In this document: positions 9,511 through 18,118 of the stretch, piece after piece
Layout: each line of letters starts with the position of its first letter
How positions within the stretch are numbered: the first letter of the stretch is position 1
Assembly (NCBI RefSeq): GCF_003130255.1
Contig: NZ_NRCN01000002.1
Span: forward strand, 1 to 64,000
From: Aggregatibacter kilianii
Lineage (GTDB): Bacteria; Pseudomonadota; Gammaproteobacteria; Enterobacterales; Pasteurellaceae
Direction of reading: 5' to 3'
DNA length: 64,000 nt
Notes under the pieces: model-generated
What the model was told of the DNA's origin: nothing
Database searches by the model: none
Seen by the model: only the letters and a program-made list of their open reading frames with translations
Position numbers and translations under genes: made by a program

Positions 9511-9630
9511 TTGAGCATCTATTAGACATCTATATGCTAAAATGACAGAAAATTTTCAGTCTTACACAGCAATTATTATGAATAAAGACAGAATATTAAA
9601 AATTAACTCAATTTAAATAAGGAAACCAAC

Positions 9631-10275
9631 ATGAAATTGACAAAAACACTTCTCACTACAGCTATTCTAGGCCTTTCACTGGCTTCCTGCCATTCAACAG
9701 GTTTGACAAATACACCGGACCAACAGCTTGATCAAGGTTTTGAAGCGGTCAAAAAAGGTGATTACCAAACAGCGTTGAAACTTTGGAAGCCTCTGGCGGA
9801 TCAAGGGGATGCAAGGGCACAATATAATTTGGGCCTTATGTATCGTAATGAAAACGATATACAAAACAATGTTGAAGCGGCGAAATGGTTTCGAAAAGCA
9901 GCGGAAAACGGGGATGTAAAAGCTCAACATAATTTGGGTATGATGTATACGAAAGGAGAGGGCGTAGAACAAGATTATGCTGAAGCGATGAAATGGTACC
10001 GAAAAGCGGCGGATCAAGGGGGGCTACGTTCTCAATATAGTTTGGGCGTTATATATTATAATGGAGTAGGTGTAAAACAAGATTATGTTGAAGCTGCGAA
10101 ATGGTACCAAAAAGCGGCGGATAAAGGATATGCAATGGCTCAATTTAATTTGGGTCTTATGTATCGCGATGGAGAAGGTGTAAAACAAAATAGAACCGTA
10201 GCCAAAGAATGGCTGGGTAAGGCTTGTGATAATGGTGATAAAAAAGGTTGTTTGTATTATAAAAAATTAAAGTAA
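9631..10275 (+). CDS. Sel1-repeat (SLR) lipoprotein
   Basis: 214 residues with a signal peptide ending in a lipobox (LASC, Cys20), so probably membrane-anchored on the periplasmic side. From about residue 60 there are four tandem 36-residue Sel1-like repeats at about 61, 97, 133 and 169. Each has the AQYNLGLMY, G.GV.Q, A.KW.RKAA pattern. The end is Cys-containing (KACDNGDKKGC), as in some HcpA-like proteins. Such solenoids bind proteins, and many act at host contact or in envelope regulation; no specific role can be read. It sits between repeats beside a broken toxin-antitoxin pair. Confidence 0.85.
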   Translation: MKLTKTLLTTAILGLSLASCHSTGLTNTPDQQLDQGFEAVKKGDYQTALKLWKPLADQGDARAQYNLGLMYRNENDIQNNVEAAKWFRKAAENGDVKAQHNLGMMYTKGEGVEQDYAEAMKWYRKAADQGGLRSQYSLGVIYYNGVGVKQDYVEAAKWYQKAADKGYAMAQFNLGLMYRDGEGVKQNRTVAKEWLGKACDNGDKKGCLYYKKLK

Positions 10276-10649
10276 GAATAAAGAAGATTTGATCATATGG
10301 AATATTTAATTCTTTATGATCGAAAACATAATCTGTGCTTGTACAGCAAGTGCCATTTAAAAAATGCTCATATATGTAGTCATTCTTAAACTTTTCATAA
10401 TGTTCTGGAAAGTTAAGAATGCTACCAAAGAAGCTATCTAACCCAATGACAATTCTCGCCATGCTGGCGCGCGTCTCCTGACGCGTGCCGCTTAAATTAA
10501 AGATACAAGCACGCGTCAGGAGACGCGCGCTATCGTGGGGAAAACATCATTATCACGAACGGTTTCATTAAGAAAACACAAAAAACGCCGAAAAGTGAAT
10601 TAGCTAAGGCACTAGCATATAAACGAGATTATCAGGCGAGGAATTTATT
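10276..10649. other. degenerate region: orphan frame, palindromic repeat and toxin remnant
   Basis: After the Sel1 gene, 10297-10462 carries a leftward frame starting MARIVIGLDSFFG that I do not recognise. It begins two bases from the palindromic repeat (10465-10533) and runs into the Sel1 gene's 3' end, so it may be a fragment. The remainder encodes the C-terminal piece of a toxin described separately. Confidence 0.5.
10465..10533. repeat. palindromic repeat, copy 2 (interrupts a toxin gene)
   Basis: TGGCGCGCGTCTCCTGACGC and GCGTCAGGAGACGCGCGC are near-perfect inverted arms with about 20 AT-rich bases between them. It ends in GCTATCGTGGGG. Its right edge abuts the surviving 3' part of a HigB-like toxin frame. 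Confidence 0.85.
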
Positions 10650-10653
10650 ATGA
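10534..10653 (+). pseudogene. C-terminal remnant of a HigB/Gp49-type toxin
   Basis: In the frame ending at TGA 10651-10653 the translation includes NGFIKKTQKTPKSELAKAL followed by AYKRDYQARNLL. This is the typical C-terminus of phage Gp49-like/HigB RNases. The stop overlaps the ATG of the downstream XRE gene as ATGA, the usual toxin-antitoxin coupling. Upstream the frame runs into the palindromic repeat and then a stop at 10498-10500, with no ATG. The N-terminal two thirds of the toxin are therefore missing. Confidence 0.75.
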
Positions 10654-10919
10654 AATTTGAAGATTTTAAACAACAGGCACTACAAAATCCTGAAGTAAAA
10701 ACCGAATACGATCAACTCAGCCCCCAATACGAACTTATTCGTCAAATCATTAAATTACGCCAAGAACAGCAACTCACCCAAAAAGGTTTAGCAGAAAAAA
10801 CCGGCATCGCCCAAAGTGCCATCAGCCGTTTTGAATCAGGCAACCACACCCCGTCACTTGCCTTTTTACAACGTATTGCTGAAGGATTGGGGAAGAAGGT
10901 TTATGTGGAGTTTCGATAA
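10650..10919 (+). CDS. XRE-family antitoxin-like regulator (HigA-like)
   Basis: 89 residues. The helix-turn-helix occupies about residues 30-80 (LRQEQQLTQKGLAEKTGIAQ, then SAISRFESGNHTPSLAFLQRIA). The N-terminal FEDFKQQALQNPEVKTEYD segment is typical of antitoxins paired with Gp49/HigB toxins. Its start codon overlaps the stop of the toxin remnant. With the toxin broken it may persist as a solo regulator, or repress related loci elsewhere. GAGG precedes the ATG. Confidence 0.85.
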   Translation: MKFEDFKQQALQNPEVKTEYDQLSPQYELIRQIIKLRQEQQLTQKGLAEKTGIAQSAISRFESGNHTPSLAFLQRIAEGLGKKVYVEFR

Positions 10920-10943
10920 GCAAAAGTGCGGTGGATTTTACAT

Positions 10944-11059
10944 GTGTTTTTGAAGTTGAAAAACGTTTGAAAAAATGACCGCACTTTTTAAAAACAGAAC
11001 GATGGTTCAAGCGTCCTCACTTGGACCGCATAAGCACAAGCGTGGACGCTTGCGCTATC
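10944..11059 (+). repeat. 116-bp direct repeat, copy B
   Basis: Second copy of the unit at 9395-9510: same GTGTTTTTGAAGTTG start, inverted USS, GGTTCAAGCGTCC and CAAGCG..CGCTTG palindromes, and TTGCGCTATC end. It is followed at 11060-11090 by a half palindromic repeat (GGAGACGCGCGCTATCGTAG). Confidence 0.85.
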
Positions 11060-11139
11060 TAGGAGGAGACGCGCGCTATCGTAGGGGAGTAAGCAACTAT
11101 ACTATAATATGGAGCTTATAAAATTATTTGAGTTTAATG

Positions 11140-11931
11140 CTATAAACTCCTTTTAATATTTTTCAGAAACAAAAAATATGTTTTCATTTCAAAAATCTGT
11201 AAATCATATTTAGCCTTATCAAAATCTTTCTCTTTTTTTATTTCATCTAAACTTTTATTAAAAGATAATATTCTATATAGATTTTTAATTATATCTTTAG
11301 GAGATACAATATTAATATCTTCAAATTCATAATCTGTCACTTTCATATCTTTATCTCTATTTACTACTAGAGAAAAACCAACATACCATACTTCAGAATT
11401 ATTATTAAAGTCAGTAATTTCAATACAAAAATGATAGCGACTAAATTCTCTTAATTCTTCATTAGAAAAACAAAAATAAGGGTATTTGTCAGATTTTATA
11501 AACGATAAAATTTGATGATAGGCATATCCTTTATGAAGGGTATCAAATTTTTTAAACTTATTTAAAATAATTGGTAGTGTTCTATCTATTCCTAGTGTTT
11601 TTCCTGTGCTAATAAGATCAAATGTCTGTGCTCTAGCTATTCCACCTATATTAGGAATTATACAAATTTTATAAGGAAAGGGATAACTATCAGAAAAAAA
11701 AGAATTATATAGTTTTACTTTGAAACTATAGTTATCCCATAATTTATCCCAAAAACTAATTTTAACTAAAAAAACACGATATGAGGCTTTTTGATAATAG
11801 CTTTGAACTTTAGAATTAAAAACATTATGTTTGTATACCTTTATAGAAAAATATAAGGCAAATAGCGATATAACTATAGGAGTAATAGAGATAAAATTAT
11901 GAGAAATAAAATCAATCATATAATTAATCAC
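11140..11931 (-). CDS. AT-rich hypothetical membrane-anchored protein
   Basis: 263 residues, not recognised. One N-terminal transmembrane helix (about residues 14-31, ISITPIVISLFALYFSIKVY) is followed by a soluble domain rich in Lys, Asn, Phe and Tyr, and a charged C-terminal helix (LDEIKKEKDFDKAKYD). Base composition is far more AT-rich than its neighbours and it lacks the uptake signals so common around it, which suggests recent acquisition. It starts seven bases after the hrpA stop, so it may be read from the hrpA transcript. A single-helix anchor with a cytosolic domain occurs in several phage-defence or immunity proteins, but nothing here proves such a role. Confidence 0.7.
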   Translation of the reverse strand: MINYMIDFISHNFISITPIVISLFALYFSIKVYKHNVFNSKVQSYYQKASYRVFLVKISFWDKLWDNYSFKVKLYNSFFSDSYPFPYKICIIPNIGGIARAQTFDLISTGKTLGIDRTLPIILNKFKKFDTLHKGYAYHQILSFIKSDKYPYFCFSNEELREFSRYHFCIEITDFNNNSEVWYVGFSLVVNRDKDMKVTDYEFEDINIVSPKDIIKNLYRILSFNKSLDEIKKEKDFDKAKYDLQIFEMKTYFLFLKNIKRSL

Positions 11932-11938
11932 CTTAAAA

Positions 11939-14900
11939 TCACATGCTACTAATCACGTTCAAAACCCGTTTATCCGACACCGGATACTTCGTCCCCAACT
12001 GCTGCGCAAACAAACTCACCCGCAATTCTTCGATCATATAACGAATCTCCGCCACCTCATCCGAAATCGGTTTGGATTTTGGCAGTTTGGCGAGGAGTTG
12101 TTGGTAGGCTTGTTGCACTTGTTCCACGCGTAACATGGCGGCACGATCGCGATTCACATCTTGAGCCAGTTTATCCATGCGTTTGTCGATAGCTTGCAGG
12201 TAGCGGAGTAAATCCGGCAGGCGGGCGTAGCCGCTTTTTTGTACAAAACCTTGATAAATCAAACCGGCGATTTGGCTTTTCATATCAGACAAGGCGAATG
12301 CCATGGTGAAATCCATTTTGCCTTTGAGACGTTGGTTGAGTTGGTGAGTGAGCGTGAGGATCTGCTCCACTTTTTGGGCAATATCCACGGTGACTTCATT
12401 GACGTTTTCACGCACAAAATCCCGTAGCTTATCAAAGCCTTCTTCGTTCCACACAAAGCCGCCAAAATCCGCAATCAGTTTATCCACGGCACAGGCGATG
12501 CAGTCGTCAATTAAATCCAACACACGACCAAACGGCGTAAAATACAGCCCTAATTTGGCTTTATTCGGTAATTTTTCATGCAAATATTTAATCGGTGTCG
12601 GCACATTGAGCAGCAACAATCGGCGCAAACCTTGTTGCATAGCCACCGCTTGTTCAAATTCCGTTTCAAACAGTTTAATGCCCACAGCGTCTTTTTCGTC
12701 CACAATGGCCGGGAAGGCTTTCACACTGAAACCGCACTGTTTTTGTTCATAACATTGCGGCAGCTCCGCAAAGCTCCAAATATGCAGCCCACTTTGCTCA
12801 ATGCCATCATCCGCCACGGCAGAAATGCTTTCCTGTACACGATCTTTTAAGCTAAATTTCAGCTCGTCTAAATTCATGGATTCGGCGATTTTCTTGCCGT
12901 TTTCATCCACCACACGGAAAGTCATTTTCAAATAGCTCGGGATTTGTTCCCAATTCCAATGTTCCGCTTCTACGGTGACGCCCGTCATGCGGCGCAATTC
13001 ATAAATCAGCGTATCCAATAACGGTTTTTCCAACGGCACGGCGCGCCCTAAAAAGGCCTGGGCATAATTCGGTGCCGGCACGAAATTACGACGGTAAGAT
13101 TTCGGCAGAGACTTAATCAGCGCAATCACCAGTTCCTCCCGCAAGCCCGGTATTTGCCAGTCAAAGCCCGTCATTTCCACCTGGTTGAGCAACGGCAACG
13201 GAATATGCACGGTCACGCCATCCGCATCCGTACCCGGTTCAAATTGATAGGTCAGTTTGAGCTTCAGATTGCCTTGATGCCAGAAATTCGGGAAATCCAG
13301 CTTGCTCACTTGTTCCGCATCATCGTTAATCAAGAAGGAACGTTCAAAATTAAGCAGTTCAGGATTTTGTTTTTCCGCCTTTTTCCACCAAGTATCAAAA
13401 TGTTTTTGCGACACCACATCTGTGCCGATACGCTGATCGTAAAACTCAAATAAGGTGCGCTCGTCCACCAAAATATCGCGGCGACGGCTTTTGTGTTCCA
13501 ATTCCTCCACTTCACGAATCAGCTGCTGATTTTGCTTGAAGAATTTATGTTTAGTATTCCAATCCCCTTCCACCAAGGCGGATTGAATAAAGATCTCACG
13601 GCTTACCGTTGGATCAATAGAGCCGTAATTCACCGGTCGAGCTGCCACAATCGGCACGCCATACAGGCTCACCTTTTCATCGGCAATCACCGCCCCGCGA
13701 GATTTCGACCAGCGCGGTTCAGAATAGGATTTTTTCGTTAAGTGTTCGGCGAGCGGCTCAATCCATTCCGGCTCAATTTCCGCTACCATGCGCCCCCAAA
13801 GTTTGGAGGTTTCCACCAACTCTGCCGCCATCACCCATTTCGGTTGTTTTTTGAAAAGCACGGAATTGGGGAAAATCGCAAAATGGGCATTACGCGCGCC
13901 AAGATATTGTTGTTTTTCCGCTTCTTTTAAGCCGATATGCGACAGCAAGCCGCTTAAAAGTGCGGTGTGAATTTGCTGATATTCGGCTTTTTCGGAATTA
14001 ATCGGCAAGCCCATTTCACGCACGGCAAGGCGAATTTGTTGATAAATATCCTGCCATTCACGAATGCGCAGATAATTTAAAAAATCTTTTTGGCACTGAC
14101 GGTGAAATTGGTTTTTCGTTAATTCTTTTTGCTGTTCTTGCACGTAATTCCAAAGGTTCAAGAATGCTAAGAAATCCGATTTTTTATCGGCAAAGCGACG
14201 ATGTTTTTCGTCGGAAGCCTGTTGCTTTTCGGTTGGGCGCTCACGCGGATCTTGGATGGATAACGCCGAGACAATAATCATCACCTCATAAACGCAGCCA
14301 AAATCGACCGCACTTAGAAGCATTTTAGCAAGGCGCGGATCGACAGGGAGTTGAGCAAGTTGGCGACCGATTGGGGTAAGTTCCCAACCTTGCTTTTTCT
14401 CTGTCGATTCGCTAGCGCGCGTCTCCTGACGCGTGCTTTCATCTGTCAAATTTTGGGCACGCGTCGGGAGACGCGCGCCATCACGAGATTTATATTTTTT
14501 CGGTTGAATCGCCCCCAACTCTTCCAACAACTTCACGCCATCTTGGATATGCCGTTTATCCGGTGCATCTACAAAAGGGAACGCTTCAATGTCATCCAAA
14601 CCCAATGCCGTCATTTGTAAAATAACGGAAGCCAAATTGGTACGCAGAATTTCCGGATCGGTAAATTCAGGGCGATTATTAAAATCCTCCTCAGAATAAA
14701 GACGAATACAAATGCCTTCGCTCCCCCGTCCGCAACGCCCTTTTCGCTGATTGGCAGAAGCCTGTGAAATCGGCTCAATAGGCAAACGTTGTACTTTGGT
14801 GCGGTAACTATAACGGGAAATGCGAGCCGTGCCGGGGTCAATCACATATTTAATACCCGGCACGGTGAGCGAGGTTTCCGCCACGTTGGTGGCTAACACA

Positions 14901-15940
14901 ATGCGATTTAAACCGCTCGGATGGAAGATTTTATTTTGTTCTTGCGCAGACAAGCGGGCAAAGAGCGGTAGGATTTCCGTGTGTTTTAAATTTTGCTTTT
15001 GCAAAGCTTCGGCGGTGTCACGAATTTCTCGCTCGCCGTTCATGAAGATCAAAATATCGCCGCGCCCTTCCGCTTGCAACTCATCCACCGCATTAAGAAT
15101 GCCTTGTAACTGATCTTGATCGTCTTCTTCCGCAACAGGGCGATAACGCACTTCAACAGGGTAAGTTCTGCCTGAGACTTCGATAATCGGCGCGTTATTA
15201 AAATGTTTAGAAAAACGTTCCACATCAATGGTGGCTGAGGTGATAATGACTTTTAAGTCCGGACGACGTGGCAGAAGCTGTTTCAGATAACCGAGAATAA
15301 AATCGTTGTTCAAGCTACGTTCGTGGGCTTCATCGATAATCAGGCAAGAATATTGATTGAGGAAACGATCCGTTTGAATTTCAGCCAACAAAATCCCGTC
15401 CGTCATCAACTTGATTTGGGTGTTGTCGCTAATCTGATCATTAAAACGGACTTTATACCCCACTAAATCTCCAATTTCTGTTTGCAATTCTTCGGCAATT
15501 CGAGCCGCCACAGAACGTGCCGCAATACGGCGCGGTTGAGTGTGTCCGATTGTGCCAAGATTGCCGAATCCTAGCTCCAAACACATCTTCGGCAACTGCG
15601 TGGTTTTACCCGAACCGGTTTCCCCCGCCACCACGATCACTTGATGCTCGGAAAGCAGTTTTTCAATTTCTGCTTTGCGTTGGCTAACCGGCAAACTTTC
15701 CGGAAAAACGATTGGATTTTTGACCGCACTTTTACGGCTTTCTACACGTAATCTTGCTTGTTCAATTTGTTGTTGGATTTCATCTGCAACGGCTTGCTGC
15801 GCTTCTTGGCTTTTAATTTTGCCAATGCCGTGAATGCGGGCGGATAAACGGCGTTTATCCGCCAACATAATGTCAATTAATTGAGAAAAAAGGGATTGCT
15901 GTAAAGGGGGTAATTTGTGCTTGACCGTTCTATTTTTCAT
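11939..15940 (-). CDS. hrpA: ATP-dependent RNA helicase HrpA
   Basis: DEAH-box RNA helicase of 1333 residues (E. coli: 1300). Visible: Walker A GETGSGKTTQLPK, DEAH, SATID, the QRKGRCGR motif VI, helicase-associated domains, and the long HrpA-specific C-terminal (DUF3418) part. E. coli HrpA rescues stalled or collided ribosomes. An unusual stretch of about 31 residues rich in Arg, Thr, Glu and Ser (SRDGARLPTRAQ ... QETRASES) is inserted in frame between LEELGAI and WELTPIGRQL, in the winged-helix region. It is encoded by a palindromic repeat at 14411-14487. Confidence 0.95.
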   Translation of the reverse strand: MKNRTVKHKLPPLQQSLFSQLIDIMLADKRRLSARIHGIGKIKSQEAQQAVADEIQQQIEQARLRVESRKSAVKNPIVFPESLPVSQRKAEIEKLLSEHQVIVVAGETGSGKTTQLPKMCLELGFGNLGTIGHTQPRRIAARSVAARIAEELQTEIGDLVGYKVRFNDQISDNTQIKLMTDGILLAEIQTDRFLNQYSCLIIDEAHERSLNNDFILGYLKQLLPRRPDLKVIITSATIDVERFSKHFNNAPIIEVSGRTYPVEVRYRPVAEEDDQDQLQGILNAVDELQAEGRGDILIFMNGEREIRDTAEALQKQNLKHTEILPLFARLSAQEQNKIFHPSGLNRIVLATNVAETSLTVPGIKYVIDPGTARISRYSYRTKVQRLPIEPISQASANQRKGRCGRGSEGICIRLYSEEDFNNRPEFTDPEILRTNLASVILQMTALGLDDIEAFPFVDAPDKRHIQDGVKLLEELGAIQPKKYKSRDGARLPTRAQNLTDESTRQETRASESTEKKQGWELTPIGRQLAQLPVDPRLAKMLLSAVDFGCVYEVMIIVSALSIQDPRERPTEKQQASDEKHRRFADKKSDFLAFLNLWNYVQEQQKELTKNQFHRQCQKDFLNYLRIREWQDIYQQIRLAVREMGLPINSEKAEYQQIHTALLSGLLSHIGLKEAEKQQYLGARNAHFAIFPNSVLFKKQPKWVMAAELVETSKLWGRMVAEIEPEWIEPLAEHLTKKSYSEPRWSKSRGAVIADEKVSLYGVPIVAARPVNYGSIDPTVSREIFIQSALVEGDWNTKHKFFKQNQQLIREVEELEHKSRRRDILVDERTLFEFYDQRIGTDVVSQKHFDTWWKKAEKQNPELLNFERSFLINDDAEQVSKLDFPNFWHQGNLKLKLTYQFEPGTDADGVTVHIPLPLLNQVEMTGFDWQIPGLREELVIALIKSLPKSYRRNFVPAPNYAQAFLGRAVPLEKPLLDTLIYELRRMTGVTVEAEHWNWEQIPSYLKMTFRVVDENGKKIAESMNLDELKFSLKDRVQESISAVADDGIEQSGLHIWSFAELPQCYEQKQCGFSVKAFPAIVDEKDAVGIKLFETEFEQAVAMQQGLRRLLLLNVPTPIKYLHEKLPNKAKLGLYFTPFGRVLDLIDDCIACAVDKLIADFGGFVWNEEGFDKLRDFVRENVNEVTVDIAQKVEQILTLTHQLNQRLKGKMDFTMAFALSDMKSQIAGLIYQGFVQKSGYARLPDLLRYLQAIDKRMDKLAQDVNRDRAAMLRVEQVQQAYQQLLAKLPKSKPISDEVAEIRYMIEELRVSLFAQQLGTKYPVSDKRVLNVISSM
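14411..14487. repeat. palindromic repeat, copy 3, translated inside hrpA
   Basis: GCTAGCGCGCGTCTCCTGAC and GTCGGGAGACGCGCGCCATC are inverted arms with a loop of about 20 bases. This is the same family as copies 1, 2 and 4. It lies wholly within the hrpA reading frame without introducing a stop or a frameshift. Confidence 0.9.
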
Positions 15941-15946
15941 ACTAAT

Positions 15947-16327
15947 TTACTTTTTTAAGCTGCCGTAAGCTAAACAAAACCAGCCGATTAAAAATAATGT
16001 ACCGCCGATAGGTGTCACCCAAACCAGGAATTTGCCTGCGCCAAGCGCAAGTGCATAAAGACTGCCGCTAAAGAGAAGAATACCAAATGCCCACGCACCT
16101 GCGGCAAAATTAGCCATTTTGCCGGCAACCAATGATTCGCGACACAATTGCGCAATACCGATACCCATGATGGCAAGGGTGTGGAACATTTGATATTTCA
16201 CACCGGTTTCAATCCACGCTAACGCTTTAGGATCTAAAACCTTGCTTAATCCGTGTGCCGCAAAAGCGCCAATCGTCACACATAAAAAACCGCTCAAGGT
16301 GGCGATAAATAACCATTTGTTTTTCAT
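15947..16327 (-). CDS. DUF423 family inner membrane protein
   Basis: 126 residues with four predicted transmembrane helices, starting with LFIATLSGFLCVTIGAFAAHG, the characteristic GAFGAHGL-like motif of DUF423 (YgdD/YwdK). Later stretches FHTLAIMGIGIAQL and TPIGGTLFLIGWFCLAY also fit. Function is unknown in the family. It is tightly packed between the DUF441 gene (no gap) and hrpA (6 bases), so the three probably form one transcript. Confidence 0.88.
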   Translation of the reverse strand: MKNKWLFIATLSGFLCVTIGAFAAHGLSKVLDPKALAWIETGVKYQMFHTLAIMGIGIAQLCRESLVAGKMANFAAGAWAFGILLFSGSLYALALGAGKFLVWVTPIGGTLFLIGWFCLAYGSLKK

Positions 16328-16780
16328 TTAAAATTTTCCTATTAATACTGCCAAAATACCTGCGGCGATAAGTGGTCCAACCGGGATGCCGCCCAGAAAA
16401 GAGACACCGATAATGGTGCCAATTACCAAGCCTGTCACCAACACCGGTTGCTCGCCCATGAGCGGAACACCTTTGCCCGCAAGCCATGCAACGAAGACAC
16501 CAACGGCAATAGCGACAAACATTTTCCAACTGACAAATGCCGATAAGCCCGGAAGCTGAATTTTGCCGGAAACCAGCGGACTTAAGACGCCGATGGTTAA
16601 AATCACAATACCAATGCTCAAGCCGTATTTTTCCAAATAAGGAATATATTTGGCGAGTAGCGTTTGTTGCATGATCAGTAGCACGGCGGCAGAGATAGTA
16701 ATAGAACTGTTGTGGCTGAAAATGCCGAGTAAAATTAAAATCACCAAAAGCAAGGCAACCATGTTGAATTGGAGAGACAT
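16328..16780 (-). CDS. DUF441 family inner membrane protein (YeaL-like)
   Basis: 150 residues, with hydrophobic helices from residue 6 on and the [18 protein letters not shown] and [21 protein letters not shown] motifs of DUF441/YeaL. The open frame continues upstream to 16987, but the ATG at 16780 is preceded by AGGA and gives the family length. The stop abuts the start of the DUF423 gene. Molecular function is unknown. Confidence 0.88.
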   Translation of the reverse strand: MSLQFNMVALLLVILILLGIFSHNSSITISAAVLLIMQQTLLAKYIPYLEKYGLSIGIVILTIGVLSPLVSGKIQLPGLSAFVSWKMFVAIAVGVFVAWLAGKGVPLMGEQPVLVTGLVIGTIIGVSFLGGIPVGPLIAAGILAVLIGKF

Positions 16781-16858
16781 ATTGATCCTAAAGTGCGGTA
16801 AGAATTTGCAGAGAATTATAGCATACGCCATAAAATTTGCTCTGAGGCAGACAACAAA

Positions 16859-16888
16859 AAACCGCACTTGGAAAACCAAAGTGCGGTT
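16859..16888. terminator. USS-pair terminator downstream of grxD
   Basis: AACCGCACTTGG and CCAAAGTGCGGTT pair around AAAA. Read leftward it is followed by TTTTTTG, so it terminates grxD. Confidence 0.75.
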
Positions 16889-16904
16889 GTATTTCAAAAC
16901 GTTT

Positions 16905-17234
16905 TTACGCTTGCGGATGTCTTGCTGCCACTTCTTGTAGCAAGGTTTTAAGTTCGCCTTGTTGGTACATTTCCAACACGATGTCACAACCGCCGATTAA
17001 CTCGCCTTCCACCCATAATTGTGGGAATGTCGGCCAATTTGCGTAAGCCGGTAATTCGGCACGAATATCCGGATGTTGTAAAATATCCACATAGCCAAAC
17101 GGTACACCACAGTTAATCAACGCTTCTACTGCACGGGCAGAGAAACCACAAGATGGGAATTTCGGTGAGCCTTTCATATAAATCAGAATCGGGTTTTCAC
17201 TGATTTGTTTTTTGATTTTATCTAACGTTTCCAT
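16905..17234 (-). CDS. grxD: monothiol glutaredoxin (Grx4/GrxD)
   Basis: 109 residues with the monothiol glutaredoxin signature: [18 protein letters not shown] with the active site CGFS, then [20 protein letters not shown]. Such proteins bind a glutathione-ligated 2Fe-2S cluster with BolA-type partners and act in Fe-S delivery and iron sensing. The ATG at 17234 ([10 protein letters not shown]) has AAGGAA upstream and matches the E. coli start; the frame could extend six codons further. Confidence 0.95.
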   Translation of the reverse strand: METLDKIKKQISENPILIYMKGSPKFPSCGFSARAVEALINCGVPFGYVDILQHPDIRAELPAYANWPTFPQLWVEGELIGGCDIVLEMYQQGELKTLLQEVAARHPQA

Positions 17235-17314
17235 AATGTTCCTTGTATTCATTGAAGAGAAAACGCGCGCATTGTATCACAAACAATGGGGCCCACCAAT
17301 AATCCAAAAGGGTA

Positions 17315-18118
17315 TTACCAACTGCCACCGGCACCGCCACCGTCAAAGCCACCACCGCCGAACCCGCCTCCGGAGCCACCGCCAAAACCGCCTCCGCCAA
17401 AGCCACCGAAACCGCCACCGTCTCGGTCATTACGACGACGATTTGACATAGATTGGCGCAATACTTCATTCAGGACATGGTTATTCGTTGGACTGACATA
17501 AGGTCGGCGCCAACTGATTTCCCCCATCACCACAACCAAAATAAACAGCGCCAACATAATAAACGGTACAAAATCCCCCAAGCTGCTCTCTTCCGCCTGT
17601 TGTGCCGAATATTCACCTTTAGTGGCGGCAATAATGTAATCCAAGCCGTTATTAATGCCTTGGGCATATTGCTCGTTGCGGAAATAAGGGCGAATTTGAT
17701 TACGAATAATTTGTGAAGCAAGGGCATCCGTTAACACGCCTTGCAAGCCTTGTCCCACGGCAATAAACAATTTGCGATCGTCTTTGGCAATGAGTAACAA
17801 CACACCGTTATTCAGTTTTTTTCGCCCAATCCCCCATTTATCACCTAATTCAAAGGCATATTGAGAAACCTCATATTCACCGGTCGTTGGCACAATCACC
17901 ACCGCAATTTGCGAACTGGTTTCTTTGCTATAGGTTTCCAACTTGGTTTCTAATGCGCTCAACTGCTTTTCCGACAACGTTTTGGTGTAGTCATTCACAT
18001 AACGAAAAGGTTTCGGAGAATCGGGAAAGGTTACGGCGGACACGGCAGTCGCCATAAAAACGCAGAAAAAAATGACCGCACTTTTTAAACTCAGTAAGCC
18101 GAATACGCGTTTAATCAT
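17315..18118 (-). CDS. TPM-domain protein with Gly-rich tail (YgcG family)
   Basis: 267 residues: signal peptide (cleavage near AVSA), TPM domain at about residues 30-165 (VNDYTKTLSEKQLSALE, IAVVIVPTTG, DDRKLFIAVGQGLQG), a transmembrane helix near 185-200, and a C-terminal tail made almost only of Gly and Phe ending GGSW. YgcG/TPM proteins are linked with LemA in the envelope and, in some organisms, with photosystem repair or phosphatase activity. It overlaps the second TPM gene by eight bases, and lemA lies just upstream. Confidence 0.88.
   Translation of the reverse strand: MIKRVFGLLSLKSAVIFFCVFMATAVSAVTFPDSPKPFRYVNDYTKTLSEKQLSALETKLETYSKETSSQIAVVIVPTTGEYEVSQYAFELGDKWGIGRKKLNNGVLLLIAKDDRKLFIAVGQGLQGVLTDALASQIIRNQIRPYFRNEQYAQGINNGLDYIIAATKGEYSAQQAEESSLGDFVPFIMLALFILVVVMGEISWRRPYVSPTNNHVLNEVLRQSMSNRRRNDRDGGGFGGFGGGGFGGGSGGGFGGGGFDGGGAGGSW

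Larger units (their letters stand above)
9214..9630. other. repeat-rich intergenic region
   Basis: No gene. It holds a USS after the epimerase, a roughly 65-bp palindromic repeat (9302-9367), and the first copy of a 116-bp direct repeat (9395-9510) with an inverted USS. The last 100 bases carry the leader of the Sel1 lipoprotein gene, with AAGGAAACC as ribosome-binding site. Confidence 0.7.

Noticed and set aside
10157-10462. Leftward 101-codon frame beginning MARIVIGLDSFFG
   Set aside because: It overlaps the Sel1 gene 3' end, has no recognisable domain and begins at the edge of a repeat; noted only as a possible fragment.
9302-11090. Repeats as a CRISPR array
   Set aside because: The copies are palindromes at irregular distances with genes between them and no regular spacers; no cas genes are in the window.
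17212-17501. Pro-rich rightward frame
   Set aside because: It is the complement of the Gly-rich tail of the TPM protein and has no independent support.
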